Source: an uncultured Pelagibacteraceae bacterium (GTDB lineage Bacteria; Pseudomonadota; Alphaproteobacteria; Pelagibacterales; Pelagibacteraceae). Taken from it: a stretch of 64,000 bases of DNA. The position numbers were made by a program, and so were the translations under genes. Where the stretch lies: assembly GCA_902598315.1 (NCBI GenBank), contig CACKBP010000003.1:1-64000 (forward strand), given 5' to 3'. The notes under the pieces were generated by a model. It made no database searches. It saw only the letters and a list, made by a program, of their open reading frames with translations, and was not told where the DNA came from. Shown here one piece after another: positions 51,693 through 61,491 of the stretch; position 1 is the first letter of the stretch, and every line of letters starts with the position of its first letter.

Positions 51693-52645
51693 AATTTTAC
51701 AATCATTGATTTATCAATCTTCTTACCAAAAAAATCAATAATATTTTTTATTGTTTCTAAAGACATTCTAGATTTACATTCATTAGTAAATGTTGCTGAA
51801 TGTGGGCTTAATAAAACTTTTTTATTTGATAGCAGAGGATTAGTTTTATCTACAGGCTCTTTTTCAAAAACATCTAATCCTGCTCCAAAAATTATATTCT
51901 CTCTTAATGCCTTGTCTAAATCTTTTTCATTAATAATTCCACCTCTTGCAGTATTGATAACGATTGCCTCCCTTTTCATATTCTGAAGTTTAGAATAATT
52001 AATTAAATTTTTAGTTTTTTCATTTAGTGGAACATGTAAAGAAACAAAGTCACAAATTTTTAATCCATCATCGAGATTTTCAATTTTTTGTCCTCCAAAT
52101 CTCTCAATGGTTTCTTTATTTACAAAAGGATCAAATACTTTTACTTTCATTTCGAAACCTTTACATCTTTTAATTAAACTTTGTCCAATCCTTCCAAAAC
52201 CAACTATTAAAATCTCTTTATTAAATAGTTCTAAAGTTGTAATAGTAGATGCGCTTTTCTTAAAATTTCCAATTCTAACTTCATGGTCATATTGATTTAT
52301 ACTTTTAGATATAGATAGCATCATAGAAATTACATGTTCTGCTACAGATACTGCATTTGCAGTAGCAGTAATTAATAAAGTTATTTTGTTTTTTTTAATA
52401 TAATTTAAATCAACATTATCATACCCAACCCCATGTCTAGATATAACTTTTAAATTTTTACATTTTGATAGAATTTTTTCGTTTAATTTAGAAACTCTTA
52501 GTGTACAAGCATCAAAATTAGGAAGTACTTTTATTAAATTTTCTTCGGAAGTATCTTCAATTATTTCAAATTCAAAGGCTGAGTTCTTCTTTAATAAATT
52601 TATCCCGTCTTGGTGAATTTTTTCTATTATCGCTACTTTATGCAT
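51689..52645 (-). CDS. D-2-hydroxyacid dehydrogenase (phosphoglycerate dehydrogenase-like)
   Basis: VISRHGVGYDNVDL, ILIVGFGRIGQSLIKRCKGF, INTARGGIINEKDLDKAL, SPHSATFT; start moved to MHKVAI at 52645 because the longer ORF runs into a tRNA. Confidence 0.92.
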   Translation of the reverse strand: MHKVAIIEKIHQDGINLLKKNSAFEFEIIEDTSEENLIKVLPNFDACTLRVSKLNEKILSKCKNLKVISRHGVGYDNVDLNYIKKNKITLLITATANAVSVAEHVISMMLSISKSINQYDHEVRIGNFKKSASTITTLELFNKEILIVGFGRIGQSLIKRCKGFEMKVKVFDPFVNKETIERFGGQKIENLDDGLKICDFVSLHVPLNEKTKNLINYSKLQNMKREAIVINTARGGIINEKDLDKALRENIIFGAGLDVFEKEPVDKTNPLLSNKKVLLSPHSATFTNECKSRMSLETIKNIIDFFGKKIDKSMIVKL

Positions 52646-52651
52646 TTTTTT

Positions 52652-52726
52652 TGGCGGTCCCAAGGGGAATCGAACCCCTCTTTGTTGGATGAAAACCAAC
52701 TGTCCTAACCGATAGACGATGGGACC
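52652..52726 (-). tRNA. tRNA-Glu (TTC), CCA encoded
   Basis: Minus strand GGTCCCATCGTCTATCGGTTAGGACA..anticodon loop TTTTCAT..GGTTCGATTCCCCTTGGGACC-G-CCA. Confidence 0.96.
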
Positions 52727-54492
52727 GTATTTTTGATTGTCTTATTAACAGAAATATCATCGATAATAAACTCCACATTTGATTGCCCTTGCCACTCGTT
52801 TAAGGATAATTTACCAGCAATATTAAATAATTTTTTATCTTTTTTGAGCAAATAGGCTCCAATTTCATTTTCTACGCAGTTAAATGCTATTGATTTGACA
52901 GTAGATCCATCCAATCCAACTAAAACTGATTTTATGTGTTTATCCTTTATAATCTTATTATTTATTGATTTCATATCTTTTATAACAAATTTCGGCTCTG
53001 GATTTCCTGAACCAAAAGGAGCAAGTGTATTAACCTTATCATAAAATTGAAGATTTAATGCGGTTGGGGCTATTACGCTATCTAGATATAAAGGTTTTGT
53101 ATTCATTTTGCTATTACTCATTCTTTCAAATTTTTTTAAGATAAATTTTTTAAATTTTTCAACGTTTTCAGTTTTAATTGTAAATCCCCCAGCCATTTTA
53201 TGTCCTCCCCCTTTAATCAAGATATTTTCTTGAACAGCAGAAATAATTACTGAACCCATATCAAAACCCACAATAGATCTAGCTGATGCTTTTCCGATAC
53301 CGTTATCATCTATTGAAATAATTATTACTGGTTTATTGAATTTATCTTTAATTCTAGATGCAACTATTCCAATTACACCTTCGTGCCAATTTTTTCCAAA
53401 AATGACTATTACGGACTCATGTATTTTGTTGTTTAAATTCTTCAAAATTTTGTCCATAAGGTCTTTTTCTAAAATTTGTCTCTCTTTATTAAAATGATCC
53501 AATTCAGTTGCAATCTTAAAAACATCTTTGGGATTATTGCTAATTAACAAATTTGCCCCATGAGAAGACTTTCCTACTCTACCTCCAGCATTAATTCTTG
53601 GTCCTAGTTGATAGCCAATATGATAAACATTTGGTTTACTTTGGATATCACAAATATCAAATAATGTTTTCAATCCAAGATTTTTTTTTGATTTTAGAAT
53701 TTTTAATCCTTGTGAGACAATTGCTCTATTTAAACCAATCAAAGGAACAACATCGCAAACTGTTCCTAAAGCTACTAAATCCAAATATTCAAGCAAATTT
53801 GGCTCTATAATTTTTGATTTGATAAACCAATCGGTTGATCTAAGTTCTTTATTCAAAGAAACTAAAAACATAAAAGTAACCCCAGCAGCACATAAATATT
53901 TTAAATTAGATTTATCATCTAGTCTATTTGGGTTTACTATAGAGTGAGCTTTAGGCAGATTTATTTCTGATTGATGGTGATCAAGAACAATTACATCAAT
54001 GTTATTAGAAAACGCAAATTCTATTGCATCAAATGATAGTGTTCCACAATCAACTGTAAAAATCAATTTTGTTCCGTTATCTATTAACTTTTTAAAAGAT
54101 TCTTCAGATGGTCCATAGCCCTCTTTTTTTCTATCTGGTATATAAATTTCGTAAGGGACATTTATTGAGTTAAAAAAATTTGCAAGTAATGCTGATGCTG
54201 AAGCACCATCAACATCATAATCTCCAAAAATACCAATTTTATGCTTTTGAGAAATTGCATGTATTGTTCTTTTTGCTGATTTTTGCATATCTTTTAAAAT
54301 CTCAGGATTGGGCAGAAAATTCTTTATAGACGGGTTTAAAAAAGCTTGAACCTCATCTTTTTTAATATTTCTAATTGATAAAAGCTTTGATGTTAATTCA
54401 TCTAATGAGTAATTTTCTTTATAAAATATAACATCTTGTTCATTGTATTTTCTAAAAATCCAGTTTTTGTTACTTACTGAATTTGAATTCAT
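52705..54492 (-). CDS. recJ: Single-stranded-DNA-specific exonuclease RecJ
   Basis: GIFGDYDVDGASASALL, VDCGT, VLDHHQSE, GPRINAGGRVG, KGGGHKMAGGF. Confidence 0.96.
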   Translation of the reverse strand: MNSNSVSNKNWIFRKYNEQDVIFYKENYSLDELTSKLLSIRNIKKDEVQAFLNPSIKNFLPNPEILKDMQKSAKRTIHAISQKHKIGIFGDYDVDGASASALLANFFNSINVPYEIYIPDRKKEGYGPSEESFKKLIDNGTKLIFTVDCGTLSFDAIEFAFSNNIDVIVLDHHQSEINLPKAHSIVNPNRLDDKSNLKYLCAAGVTFMFLVSLNKELRSTDWFIKSKIIEPNLLEYLDLVALGTVCDVVPLIGLNRAIVSQGLKILKSKKNLGLKTLFDICDIQSKPNVYHIGYQLGPRINAGGRVGKSSHGANLLISNNPKDVFKIATELDHFNKERQILEKDLMDKILKNLNNKIHESVIVIFGKNWHEGVIGIVASRIKDKFNKPVIIISIDDNGIGKASARSIVGFDMGSVIISAVQENILIKGGGHKMAGGFTIKTENVEKFKKFILKKFERMSNSKMNTKPLYLDSVIAPTALNLQFYDKVNTLAPFGSGNPEPKFVIKDMKSINNKIIKDKHIKSVLVGLDGSTVKSIAFNCVENEIGAYLLKKDKKLFNIAGKLSLNEWQGQSNVEFIIDDISVNKTIKNTVPSSIG

Positions 54493-55430
54493 TTATTGTA
54501 TATATTTCTAATTATTTTGTTAATCTTTTTACTTTTGTGCAATGCAAAAGTTGTCACCTCAAATTCATTTCCAAGGTCCTTCACTCCCTTAGTTAAATCA
54601 CCATCTGTTACACCAGTTGCACAAAATATAACATCTCCTTTAACCATATCTTCGATATTATATTTTTTTTTAAAATCAGTAACACCAAGTTTTTTTGCTC
54701 TAATTTTTTCTTCTTCATTTAGAACTAAACGACCTTGTATTTGACCGCCAAAACAAGATAGTGCTGATGCTGCTAAAACCCCTTCTGGACCTCCACCTGT
54801 GCTATAGTATATATCATTTTTTGGTCTTTCTCCAATTACACTCAAAACACCAGCTATATCACCATCTGTTATGTAATTTATTGTTACCCCTAGTTTATTC
54901 ATTACTTCAACAATTTTATCGTGTCTTGGCCTTTTCATTACACATGCATTTATCTCTGAAATTTTTTTATTTTTTGCTTCAGCTAGTATTCGAATATTTT
55001 TTTCTACTCCATTATCAATATCTAATAAATTTTTTGGTAAATCAGATCCAATTGCTATTTTTTCCATGTAAGTATCAGGAGCAGATAATAATTCACCTTT
55101 TTTTGCAACTGCAATCACAGAGAAAGCGTTTGGTTGATTATTTGCTGTGAATTTTGTTCCTTCTAACGGGTCCACTGCTATATCAAATTTAGGTCCATTT
55201 AGTGTACCTAATCTTTCGCCAATGTATAACATAGGAGCTTCGTCCATCTCCCCTTCCCCAATAACAATTGTTCCTTCCATATTAATTTTATTTAACTCTC
55301 TTCTCATTGGATCAACAGCACCTTTATCAGCAGCAATTTTATCATTTTTACCTATAAATTTTGAAGCTCCTATTGCTGCCTTTTCGGTCGCTTTAATAAA
55401 TAAATTCAAAAATTTTTGATCTATTGACAT
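54489..55430 (-). CDS. glpX: Class II fructose-1,6-bisphosphatase
   Basis: TIVIGEGEMDEAPMLYIGE, DIAVDPLEGT, KRPRHDKIVEVMN, TGGGPEGVLAASAL. Confidence 0.96.
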   Translation of the reverse strand: MSIDQKFLNLFIKATEKAAIGASKFIGKNDKIAADKGAVDPMRRELNKINMEGTIVIGEGEMDEAPMLYIGERLGTLNGPKFDIAVDPLEGTKFTANNQPNAFSVIAVAKKGELLSAPDTYMEKIAIGSDLPKNLLDIDNGVEKNIRILAEAKNKKISEINACVMKRPRHDKIVEVMNKLGVTINYITDGDIAGVLSVIGERPKNDIYYSTGGGPEGVLAASALSCFGGQIQGRLVLNEEEKIRAKKLGVTDFKKKYNIEDMVKGDVIFCATGVTDGDLTKGVKDLGNEFEVTTFALHKSKKINKIIRNIYNK

Positions 55431-56717
55431 TTATTCGTCATCTATTCTTATCAATTTAGATCTTTTTTTAACATAAGATCTTTTATCAATAGTCTGAATA
55501 ATTCTATTTAATGATTTATCTTTTGAAGGATGAGTTACGATTATAATTGATGACGAGCTCTTATTTTTATTTGGGTCTTGAACTAATCTTTTTATAGAAA
55601 CTTTATTTCTTGAAAAAATTTGAGTAATATTTGACAAAACACCAGGTTTATCAGTAACATTAAATCTAAAGTACGCAGAAAATAAACGCTCTGATATATC
55701 TTTAAAATTTAAATTTTTTCTTTCTTTGTTTGATATTGAAAAAGGAAATTTAATGTTTCCTCTTAAAATTGATGAGATATCAGAAATTAATGCAGAAGTT
55801 GTTGCTGAAGGTCCCGCTCCCTCACCTTGTATTATACTTTGACCAACCGGATTTCCATCCACAATAACGGCATTCAAAACGCCATCAATACTTCCTACAT
55901 AAGAGCTGTCTTTAATTAATGTAGGGTGAACTCTTTGATAAATATTTTTTCCTATAAGTTCTGCATAACCGAGTAACTTAATTTTATAACCAAGCCTTTT
56001 AGCATAATTTATATCTTCCTTATCTATATCTTTAATTCCCTCAACGTGGATATTTTTATTTAAAAATGAATTAAAACAGAGGGACGACAAGATTTTTAAT
56101 TTTGCTGCTACATCCTCTCCATTCAGATCCGCTGTAGGATTTGACTCTGCATATCCTAATTTTTGAGCATTTTGTAAAACTTCTTTAAAAGATCTATTTT
56201 CTTTATCCATTGAAGAAAGTATATAATTTGAAGTACCATTAAATATTCCAAACACTTTACTAATTTTGTTGGCTATCAAACCTTCCTTTAAAGATCTTAT
56301 AATTGGTACTCCACCGCAAACTGACGCCTCGAATTCCAAATTCACTTTATTTATTTCAGCAATTTTTGATAATTGATCGCCATATTTAGCAATTAAAGCT
56401 TTGTTTGCAGTTACGACATGTTTTTTATTTTTTAACGCATTAAAAACTAGTTTTTTAGCCGGTCCTTCAGATCCACCAATAAGTTCGATTATTAAATCTA
56501 CGTTTTTATTTTTTGTAGCTGATAAATAATTATCAAGCCATTGATTTTTATTTATCTTTATACTTCTCTTTCGATTCTTATTTTTTGCAGAAACATATAA
56601 AATATTAGGAATGCAATTATTTTTTTTTGATAAAATCTTTTTATTTTTATTAAGATACTTATATAAATAACTGCCTATATTTCCTAAACCTATTATTGCA
56701 ATATTTAACTTCTTCAT
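55431..56717 (-). CDS. hom: Homoserine dehydrogenase
   Basis: IAIIGLGNIGSYLYKYL, VVTANKALIAKYG, GTSNYILSSMDKENRSFKEVLQNAQKLGYAESNPTADLNGEDVAAKL, ACT domain. Confidence 0.96.
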   Translation of the reverse strand: MKKLNIAIIGLGNIGSYLYKYLNKNKKILSKKNNCIPNILYVSAKNKNRKRSIKINKNQWLDNYLSATKNKNVDLIIELIGGSEGPAKKLVFNALKNKKHVVTANKALIAKYGDQLSKIAEINKVNLEFEASVCGGVPIIRSLKEGLIANKISKVFGIFNGTSNYILSSMDKENRSFKEVLQNAQKLGYAESNPTADLNGEDVAAKLKILSSLCFNSFLNKNIHVEGIKDIDKEDINYAKRLGYKIKLLGYAELIGKNIYQRVHPTLIKDSSYVGSIDGVLNAVIVDGNPVGQSIIQGEGAGPSATTSALISDISSILRGNIKFPFSISNKERKNLNFKDISERLFSAYFRFNVTDKPGVLSNITQIFSRNKVSIKRLVQDPNKNKSSSSIIIVTHPSKDKSLNRIIQTIDKRSYVKKRSKLIRIDDE

Positions 56718-56719
56718 AA

Positions 56720-57289
56720 TTACATTCTATTTTCTCTTAAAGTAATATCAGGAAATTTTCTATCCTTACTTTGCTTAATCAAATATTTTGATATTTTATC
56801 AATAGTGCATTTATCAACAATAGTACAAACATCAACTATTATAGTACTATTATTTTCTAGTTTTTTTTGACTTGTTTTGTTTAAAGGATCTTTATTATTG
56901 ATAATTTTCTCTGTTTTTAAAACTTTTTGATTTTTTTTTAAATTTATTTTTGCAACATTATCGATTTTCTTTTCCTTTTTCATTGCTGATTTTATCTGTT
57001 TAATTTCGTCTTTTGAAAGTTTTTTTATTTTTTTATTTGTTTTATTTTTAGTTGAAATAAAGACTTTTTTTTGATGTGGTGAATTTTCTTTTAGGTTTAA
57101 CTCAACTAAACTAATTTCTTTTTTCTTTTTAGAGTCTAAAACTCTTATTTCTATTGATAGATTTTCCTCAAAATATTTTTTAGCTTCAGCTTTATTAACA
57201 CAGACGTGATCGCCACAAATAGTAACTGTTTGTGGTTTGCTACAATTAGCTAAAAAAATTATAAAAAAAAATACTATTATTTTATTCAT
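56720..57289 (-). CDS. Lys-rich lipoprotein, hypothetical, with two CxnC motifs
   Basis: Lipobox LANCSKP; TICGDHVC near the N-terminus, DVCTIVDKC near the C-terminus. Confidence 0.6.
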   Translation of the reverse strand: MNKIIVFFFIIFLANCSKPQTVTICGDHVCVNKAEAKKYFEENLSIEIRVLDSKKKKEISLVELNLKENSPHQKKVFISTKNKTNKKIKKLSKDEIKQIKSAMKKEKKIDNVAKINLKKNQKVLKTEKIINNKDPLNKTSQKKLENNSTIIVDVCTIVDKCTIDKISKYLIKQSKDRKFPDITLRENRM

Positions 57290-58320
57290 TTAATACCTAG
57301 TTTTTCTGAAAAGCCAAACAGTAAATTCATATTTTGAATTGCTTGACCGGAAGCACCTTTAATCAAATTATCTAATGCTGAGAAAATTATTATTTTGTTT
57401 TTTATTCTTGTTTCACAAACAGAAATCTCACATTTATTTGTATTTAAAACATTTCCTGAGCCAATGTGTGAATTAAGTTTTAAAATTTTGATAAAACTTG
57501 CATTTTTATAATATTTGACTAGTTCATTTCTAACACTTTTTGCACTTTTGTTGTTTGTGTATAAGTAAATGGAAGAGAGAATCCCTCTAAAAGTTGGAAG
57601 TAAATGTGGATTGAAAGAAAAATTAATTTTTTTTCTTATTTTTTTTTGAAACTCTTGATCAATTTCACTAATGTGTCTATGTTTTTCAATTCCATAAGCA
57701 AAAGTTGAGTCAAATAAATTTTTATGGTTAAATTTCTTTTCAAAATTCTTTCCTGCTCCAGAATATCCTGACTTTGAATCAATTGTAATATTATAAGTTT
57801 TTACCATATTTTTTAATAAAATTGGTATTAGTGCTAATTGGATCGAGGTAGGGTAACAACCAGGATTTGATATAATTCTATATTTATAAATTATTTTTTT
57901 ATTAAATTCACTTATTGAATAAATTGATTTTTTTAACAGATCTTTTGATTTGTGTTTTATTTGGTAATTTTCATAATAAATTTTTGGATTTTTTAATCTG
58001 AAATCAGCTGACAAATCTATATATTTTAAATTTTTATATTTATAATAAGTTGCTTTTAAAATCTTTTGCGCCTCACCATTAGGCAATGATAAAAATACCA
58101 AATCTAAGTTTTTCCAATTAATATCTTTAATAGAGGTTAACTTTGGTAATTTTTTTTTAATTCTATTATCAAAAGAAGAAATTTTTCTACCTAATTTTTT
58201 TGTTGCACAAAGGTACTTTATTTCTACCTTTGGATGTTTAGTTAAAAGATATACAAGCTCTAATCCCGTATATCCTGTAGCTCCAATAACAGCAGTTCTT
58301 AATTTATTTGTTTGAGGCAT
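57286..58320 (-). CDS. argC: N-acetyl-gamma-glutamyl-phosphate reductase
   Basis: AVIGATGYTGLELVYLLTKHP, ISNPGCYPTSIQLAL, SGYSGAGK. Confidence 0.96.
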   Translation of the reverse strand: MPQTNKLRTAVIGATGYTGLELVYLLTKHPKVEIKYLCATKKLGRKISSFDNRIKKKLPKLTSIKDINWKNLDLVFLSLPNGEAQKILKATYYKYKNLKYIDLSADFRLKNPKIYYENYQIKHKSKDLLKKSIYSISEFNKKIIYKYRIISNPGCYPTSIQLALIPILLKNMVKTYNITIDSKSGYSGAGKNFEKKFNHKNLFDSTFAYGIEKHRHISEIDQEFQKKIRKKINFSFNPHLLPTFRGILSSIYLYTNNKSAKSVRNELVKYYKNASFIKILKLNSHIGSGNVLNTNKCEISVCETRIKNKIIIFSALDNLIKGASGQAIQNMNLLFGFSEKLGIK

Positions 58321-58362
58321 AATAATTTATACCATTGTCTTTATAATATTAAAATTAAATGA

Positions 58363-58791
58363 TTATCTTTTAGAAAATTGAAAGCTTCTTCTTGCTTTCC
58401 TATGTCCGTATTTTTTTCTTTCAACTACACGGGAATCTCTCGTAGTTAATTTGTCTTTTTTTAAGCTTTTCTTCAGATTTTCATCTTGAGATATTAAGGC
58501 TTTTGATATCCCCAAAATAATTGCGCCAGCTTGACCAGATAAGCCTCCACCTCGCACAGAGCATTTTACATCATAATTATTTGTAACTTGAGATATCTCT
58601 AGAGGTCTTGTTACAATTATTTGATGAACTGGTCTTTTAAAATATTCGTTCATTTTTAAACCATTGACATGAATATTTCCTGTTCCCTTTTTTACCCAAA
58701 CCTTTGCTATTGATCTTTTTCTCCTTCCAGTAGCATATTTACTATCTTTAAAGTCTAATTTTGTTTTTTTTATTATCGGTGTGTTTTCCAT
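58363..58791 (-). CDS. rpsI: 30S ribosomal protein S9
   Basis: YATGRRKRSIAKVWVKKGTGNIHVNG, GGGLSGQAGAIILGISKAL, C-terminal KYGHRKARRSFQFSKR. Confidence 0.97.
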   Translation of the reverse strand: MENTPIIKKTKLDFKDSKYATGRRKRSIAKVWVKKGTGNIHVNGLKMNEYFKRPVHQIIVTRPLEISQVTNNYDVKCSVRGGGLSGQAGAIILGISKALISQDENLKKSLKKDKLTTRDSRVVERKKYGHRKARRSFQFSKR

Positions 58792-59249
58792 TAAATTACT
58801 ATATTTTGTTTATTTAATTTTTCAAAATTTATGATCTTTGGTTTTTGCATTTCATGAGGGTGTTTATCTCCTTGATAAATCTTTAATTTTGTCAATTGTT
58901 TTTTTGCTAAAGGGCCGCCCGGTAACATTCTTTTTACTGCGAGTTTTAGAATTTCTTGAGATTTATTTCTACTAGTTAAAGAGAGCGGAGTTGTAAACTT
59001 AATTCCGCCAGGATGTCCTGTGTGCTTAAAATATTTTTTTTCTTTAAATTTTTTTCCTGTAAATTTAATTTTTTCAATATTTGTTACCACTACAAAATCT
59101 CCGTTATCAATATGAGGATTAAATTGAGGTTTATTTTTTCCTCTTAGAATTTTTGATATAAAAGCAGCTAACCTGCCTACCGAAGCATTTTGAGCGTTAA
59201 TTAAATACCAATCTTTTTTTATTTCTTTTTTTTTAATAAACGGTGTCAT
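58791..59249 (-). CDS. rplM: 50S ribosomal protein L13
   Basis: WYLINAQNASVGRLAAFISKILRGKNKPQFNPHIDNGDFVVVTN; start taken at MTPFIKKKEIKK. Confidence 0.97.
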   Translation of the reverse strand: MTPFIKKKEIKKDWYLINAQNASVGRLAAFISKILRGKNKPQFNPHIDNGDFVVVTNIEKIKFTGKKFKEKKYFKHTGHPGGIKFTTPLSLTSRNKSQEILKLAVKRMLPGGPLAKKQLTKLKIYQGDKHPHEMQKPKIINFEKLNKQNIVI

Positions 59250-59291
59250 AAATATGGGCGATAAATACAAAGAATAATCTTTAAAGTCAAT

Positions 59292-60350
59292 TTAATTTAT
59301 GTTGTAATAGTATAGAGTTAGACTGCTAAATACTAATAAGACACTACTAATTTGATGAGCTGATGCTAGGAACATATTTAGTCCGCTTATTAAAGTAACT
59401 ATTCCTAAAATTATTTGCAAAAAGAGAAAAAAAATTAAAAAAAATAAAGGATTATAAAGTTTTTTATTTTTTTTTTTAAAAATTAAGATTGAAAGCAAAA
59501 AAACATAAAAAGTTATAAAATACGCTAGATTTCTATGATAAAATTGAACTAATGAATGATCATTAAAATTAAATAATTCTTTAAAATTTATTTCGTTTAG
59601 GTCATCTGGAAAAAAAGAGTTTCCCATTAATGGCCAGGTTTGATAAATTTTTCCTGCATCCAATCCTGATACAAATGCGCCAATAATTATTTGTAAAAAT
59701 AATAATAGTATTAAAAAAAGATAGGGAATGTTCTTTTTGGATATGTAAAAAAAAGAATAATAAGTGTTTTTTTTTAAATTTATTATTATCCAATAAAGTG
59801 AAGAAATTATTATTAAAGCAGTGCTTAAATGGATTGATAATCTATAATGACTTACAGTAATATCATTTACTAAACCACTTTTAACCATATACCAGCCGAT
59901 AACGCCTTGGAAAATAATTAAGATTGAAATTATCAAACAAGGAAATAAATATTTTTTTTCTATTTTTTTACTAAGATAGAATAAGATTAGAGGTACTAAA
60001 AAAAATAATCCAATTAATCTAGCTAAAATTCTGTGAAAGTATTCCCAATAAAAAATGATTTTAAATTCTTCTAAGCTCATGTTAAAGTTCAATAATTTAT
60101 ATTGAGGTATTTCTTTATACATCGAGAAATAAAAGTCCCAGGACGATTCATTTAATGGAGGCAATATACCTTTAAACAATTCCCATTCAGTAATTGAGAG
60201 GCCTGAATTAGTTAATCTGGTTAATCCACCAACAATTATTATAAAAAAAACTAAAATTAAAGACGTTGAAAGCCAGTAAGTAAATAAATCTTTAATTTTT
60301 TTAACGTGTTTAAACATTAGATTTAATATATATATAATTTTAACAATCAA
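59292..60350 (-). CDS. ctaA: Heme A synthase (COX15/CtaA)
   Basis: VGGLTRLTNSGLSITEWELFKGILPPLN, EYFHRILARLIG, GAFVSGLDAGKIYQTWPLMGNSFFP. Confidence 0.96.
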   Translation of the reverse strand: MIVKIIYILNLMFKHVKKIKDLFTYWLSTSLILVFFIIIVGGLTRLTNSGLSITEWELFKGILPPLNESSWDFYFSMYKEIPQYKLLNFNMSLEEFKIIFYWEYFHRILARLIGLFFLVPLILFYLSKKIEKKYLFPCLIISILIIFQGVIGWYMVKSGLVNDITVSHYRLSIHLSTALIIISSLYWIIINLKKNTYYSFFYISKKNIPYLFLILLLFLQIIIGAFVSGLDAGKIYQTWPLMGNSFFPDDLNEINFKELFNFNDHSLVQFYHRNLAYFITFYVFLLSILIFKKKNKKLYNPLFFLIFFLFLQIILGIVTLISGLNMFLASAHQISSVLLVFSSLTLYYYNIN

Positions 60351-60368
60351 AAATTAAAATATGTCGCT

Positions 60369-60650
60369 ATGGTCAATAAAAACATATTAAGCATTAGGCA
60401 AAAACTTGACAAATTAGATAATAATTTTCTTAAGTTATTAAAAAGAAGAACCTTGTTAGTTGATCAAGTTTTAAAAAATAAGAAATTTAAAAAAGACATC
60501 ATAGACAAAAAAAGAATACGCGTAATATTAAAAAATATTTTGATGAAATCTAAGAAATACAATATTGATCCAAGAATAACTAACAAGATTTGGAAATCAA
60601 TGATTCGAGCTTACATTGATTATGAGTTTAGAAATTTTAAAAATAGGTAA
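60369..60650 (+). CDS. Chorismate mutase (AroQ class)
   Basis: IRQKLDKLDNNFLKLLKRRTLLVDQVLKNK..IWKSMIRAYIDYE. Confidence 0.85.
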   Translation: MVNKNILSIRQKLDKLDNNFLKLLKRRTLLVDQVLKNKKFKKDIIDKKRIRVILKNILMKSKKYNIDPRITNKIWKSMIRAYIDYEFRNFKNR

Positions 60651-60651
60651 A

Positions 60652-60843
60652 TTATTTACTGTGTGGTGGTAATTTTTTTTCAACAAAAAATTCGTGCTTT
60701 CTTGTATTAGGATTATATTTTTTTAACTTAAGTTTCTCTTTTGCCTTTTCTCCTTTTGTTGGTTTTTTTGCATAATAAATAATTTTGCTATCTGGGTTAC
60801 TTTCAGGAACCATTCTTACTTTAATATGTGTTTTTTTTGCCAT
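60652..60843 (-). CDS. rpmG: 50S ribosomal protein L33 with internal insertion
   Basis: AKKTHIKVRMVPESN..YYAKKP..LKLKKYNPNTRKHEFFVEKKL. Confidence 0.85.
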   Translation of the reverse strand: MAKKTHIKVRMVPESNPDSKIIYYAKKPTKGEKAKEKLKLKKYNPNTRKHEFFVEKKLPPHSK

Positions 60844-61207
60844 TATTTTTGAATTTTTTAATTTTATCTAATAATTTTAAGCTTTTATTTTTCAGCCTTT
60901 CTTTGTAATAGTCAGCTTTTAAACTATGTGAATTATAATCGTCAAGTTTATTTATGTTAGAATTTAAAACATTTTTAACGCCAAGAGTAGTTAGACCCTT
61001 ATTTTTTATTAAAAAATGAATTAATCTTACTATCTCGACTTGGTCAGATGAATAATATCTACGATTATTTATTTTTTTTGGTTTGATTTGCTTAAATTCT
61101 TTTTCCCAATATCTTATTACATAATTCAGTGGTTTTTTTTTAACAGGGTCTACAAGGTTAATTAATTTTGATAATTCTCCAATAGTTATTAATTTTTTAT
61201 TACTCAT
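60821..61207 (-). CDS. MerR family transcriptional regulator
   Basis: ITIGELSKLINL..NYVIRYWEKEFKQIKPKKINNRRYYSSDQVEIVRLIHFLI. Confidence 0.93.
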   Translation of the reverse strand: MSNKKLITIGELSKLINLVDPVKKKPLNYVIRYWEKEFKQIKPKKINNRRYYSSDQVEIVRLIHFLIKNKGLTTLGVKNVLNSNINKLDDYNSHSLKADYYKERLKNKSLKLLDKIKKFKNNGKKNTY

Positions 61208-61491
61208 TCGTTTAAAGAATTTAATAATTTTTTTGAGGCAATAAAACTAATAGATTTTCTTTTTGATATTTTGAAAGATTTACGAGTTTTAGGATTTCTG
61301 CCAACTCTCTCACTTTTATTAATTATTTTAAATGTGCCAATATTTTTTAATATTAGATTATTTTTTTTAATACTTTTGCTAAGTATCATTATTAAATCAT
61401 TTATCAACTTTCTTGAATAACTTACAGGTAAGCCAAGTTTACTGCTTAAATTTTTAGAAATTTCAATTTTCTCAAGATTATTTCTGTTCAC
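61204..61491 (-). CDS. ihfA: HU/IHF family DNA-binding protein (IHF-alpha-like)
   Basis: LINDLIMILSKSIKKNNLILKNIGTFKIINKSERVGRNPKTRKSFKISKRKSISFIASKKL; next to MerR-type gene as is usual for ihfA. Confidence 0.85.
   Translation of the reverse strand: MNRNNLEKIEISKNLSSKLGLPVSYSRKLINDLIMILSKSIKKNNLILKNIGTFKIINKSERVGRNPKTRKSFKISKRKSISFIASKKLLNSLNE

Noticed and set aside
52646-52699. N-terminal extension MVFIQQRGVRFPLGPPKK of the hydroxyacid dehydrogenase ORF
   Set aside because: It is a translation of the tRNA-Glu gene; the real start is MHKVAI at 52645.
54761-55150. 129-aa antisense Leu/His-rich ORF inside glpX
   Set aside because: Low-complexity shadow ORF opposite glpX.
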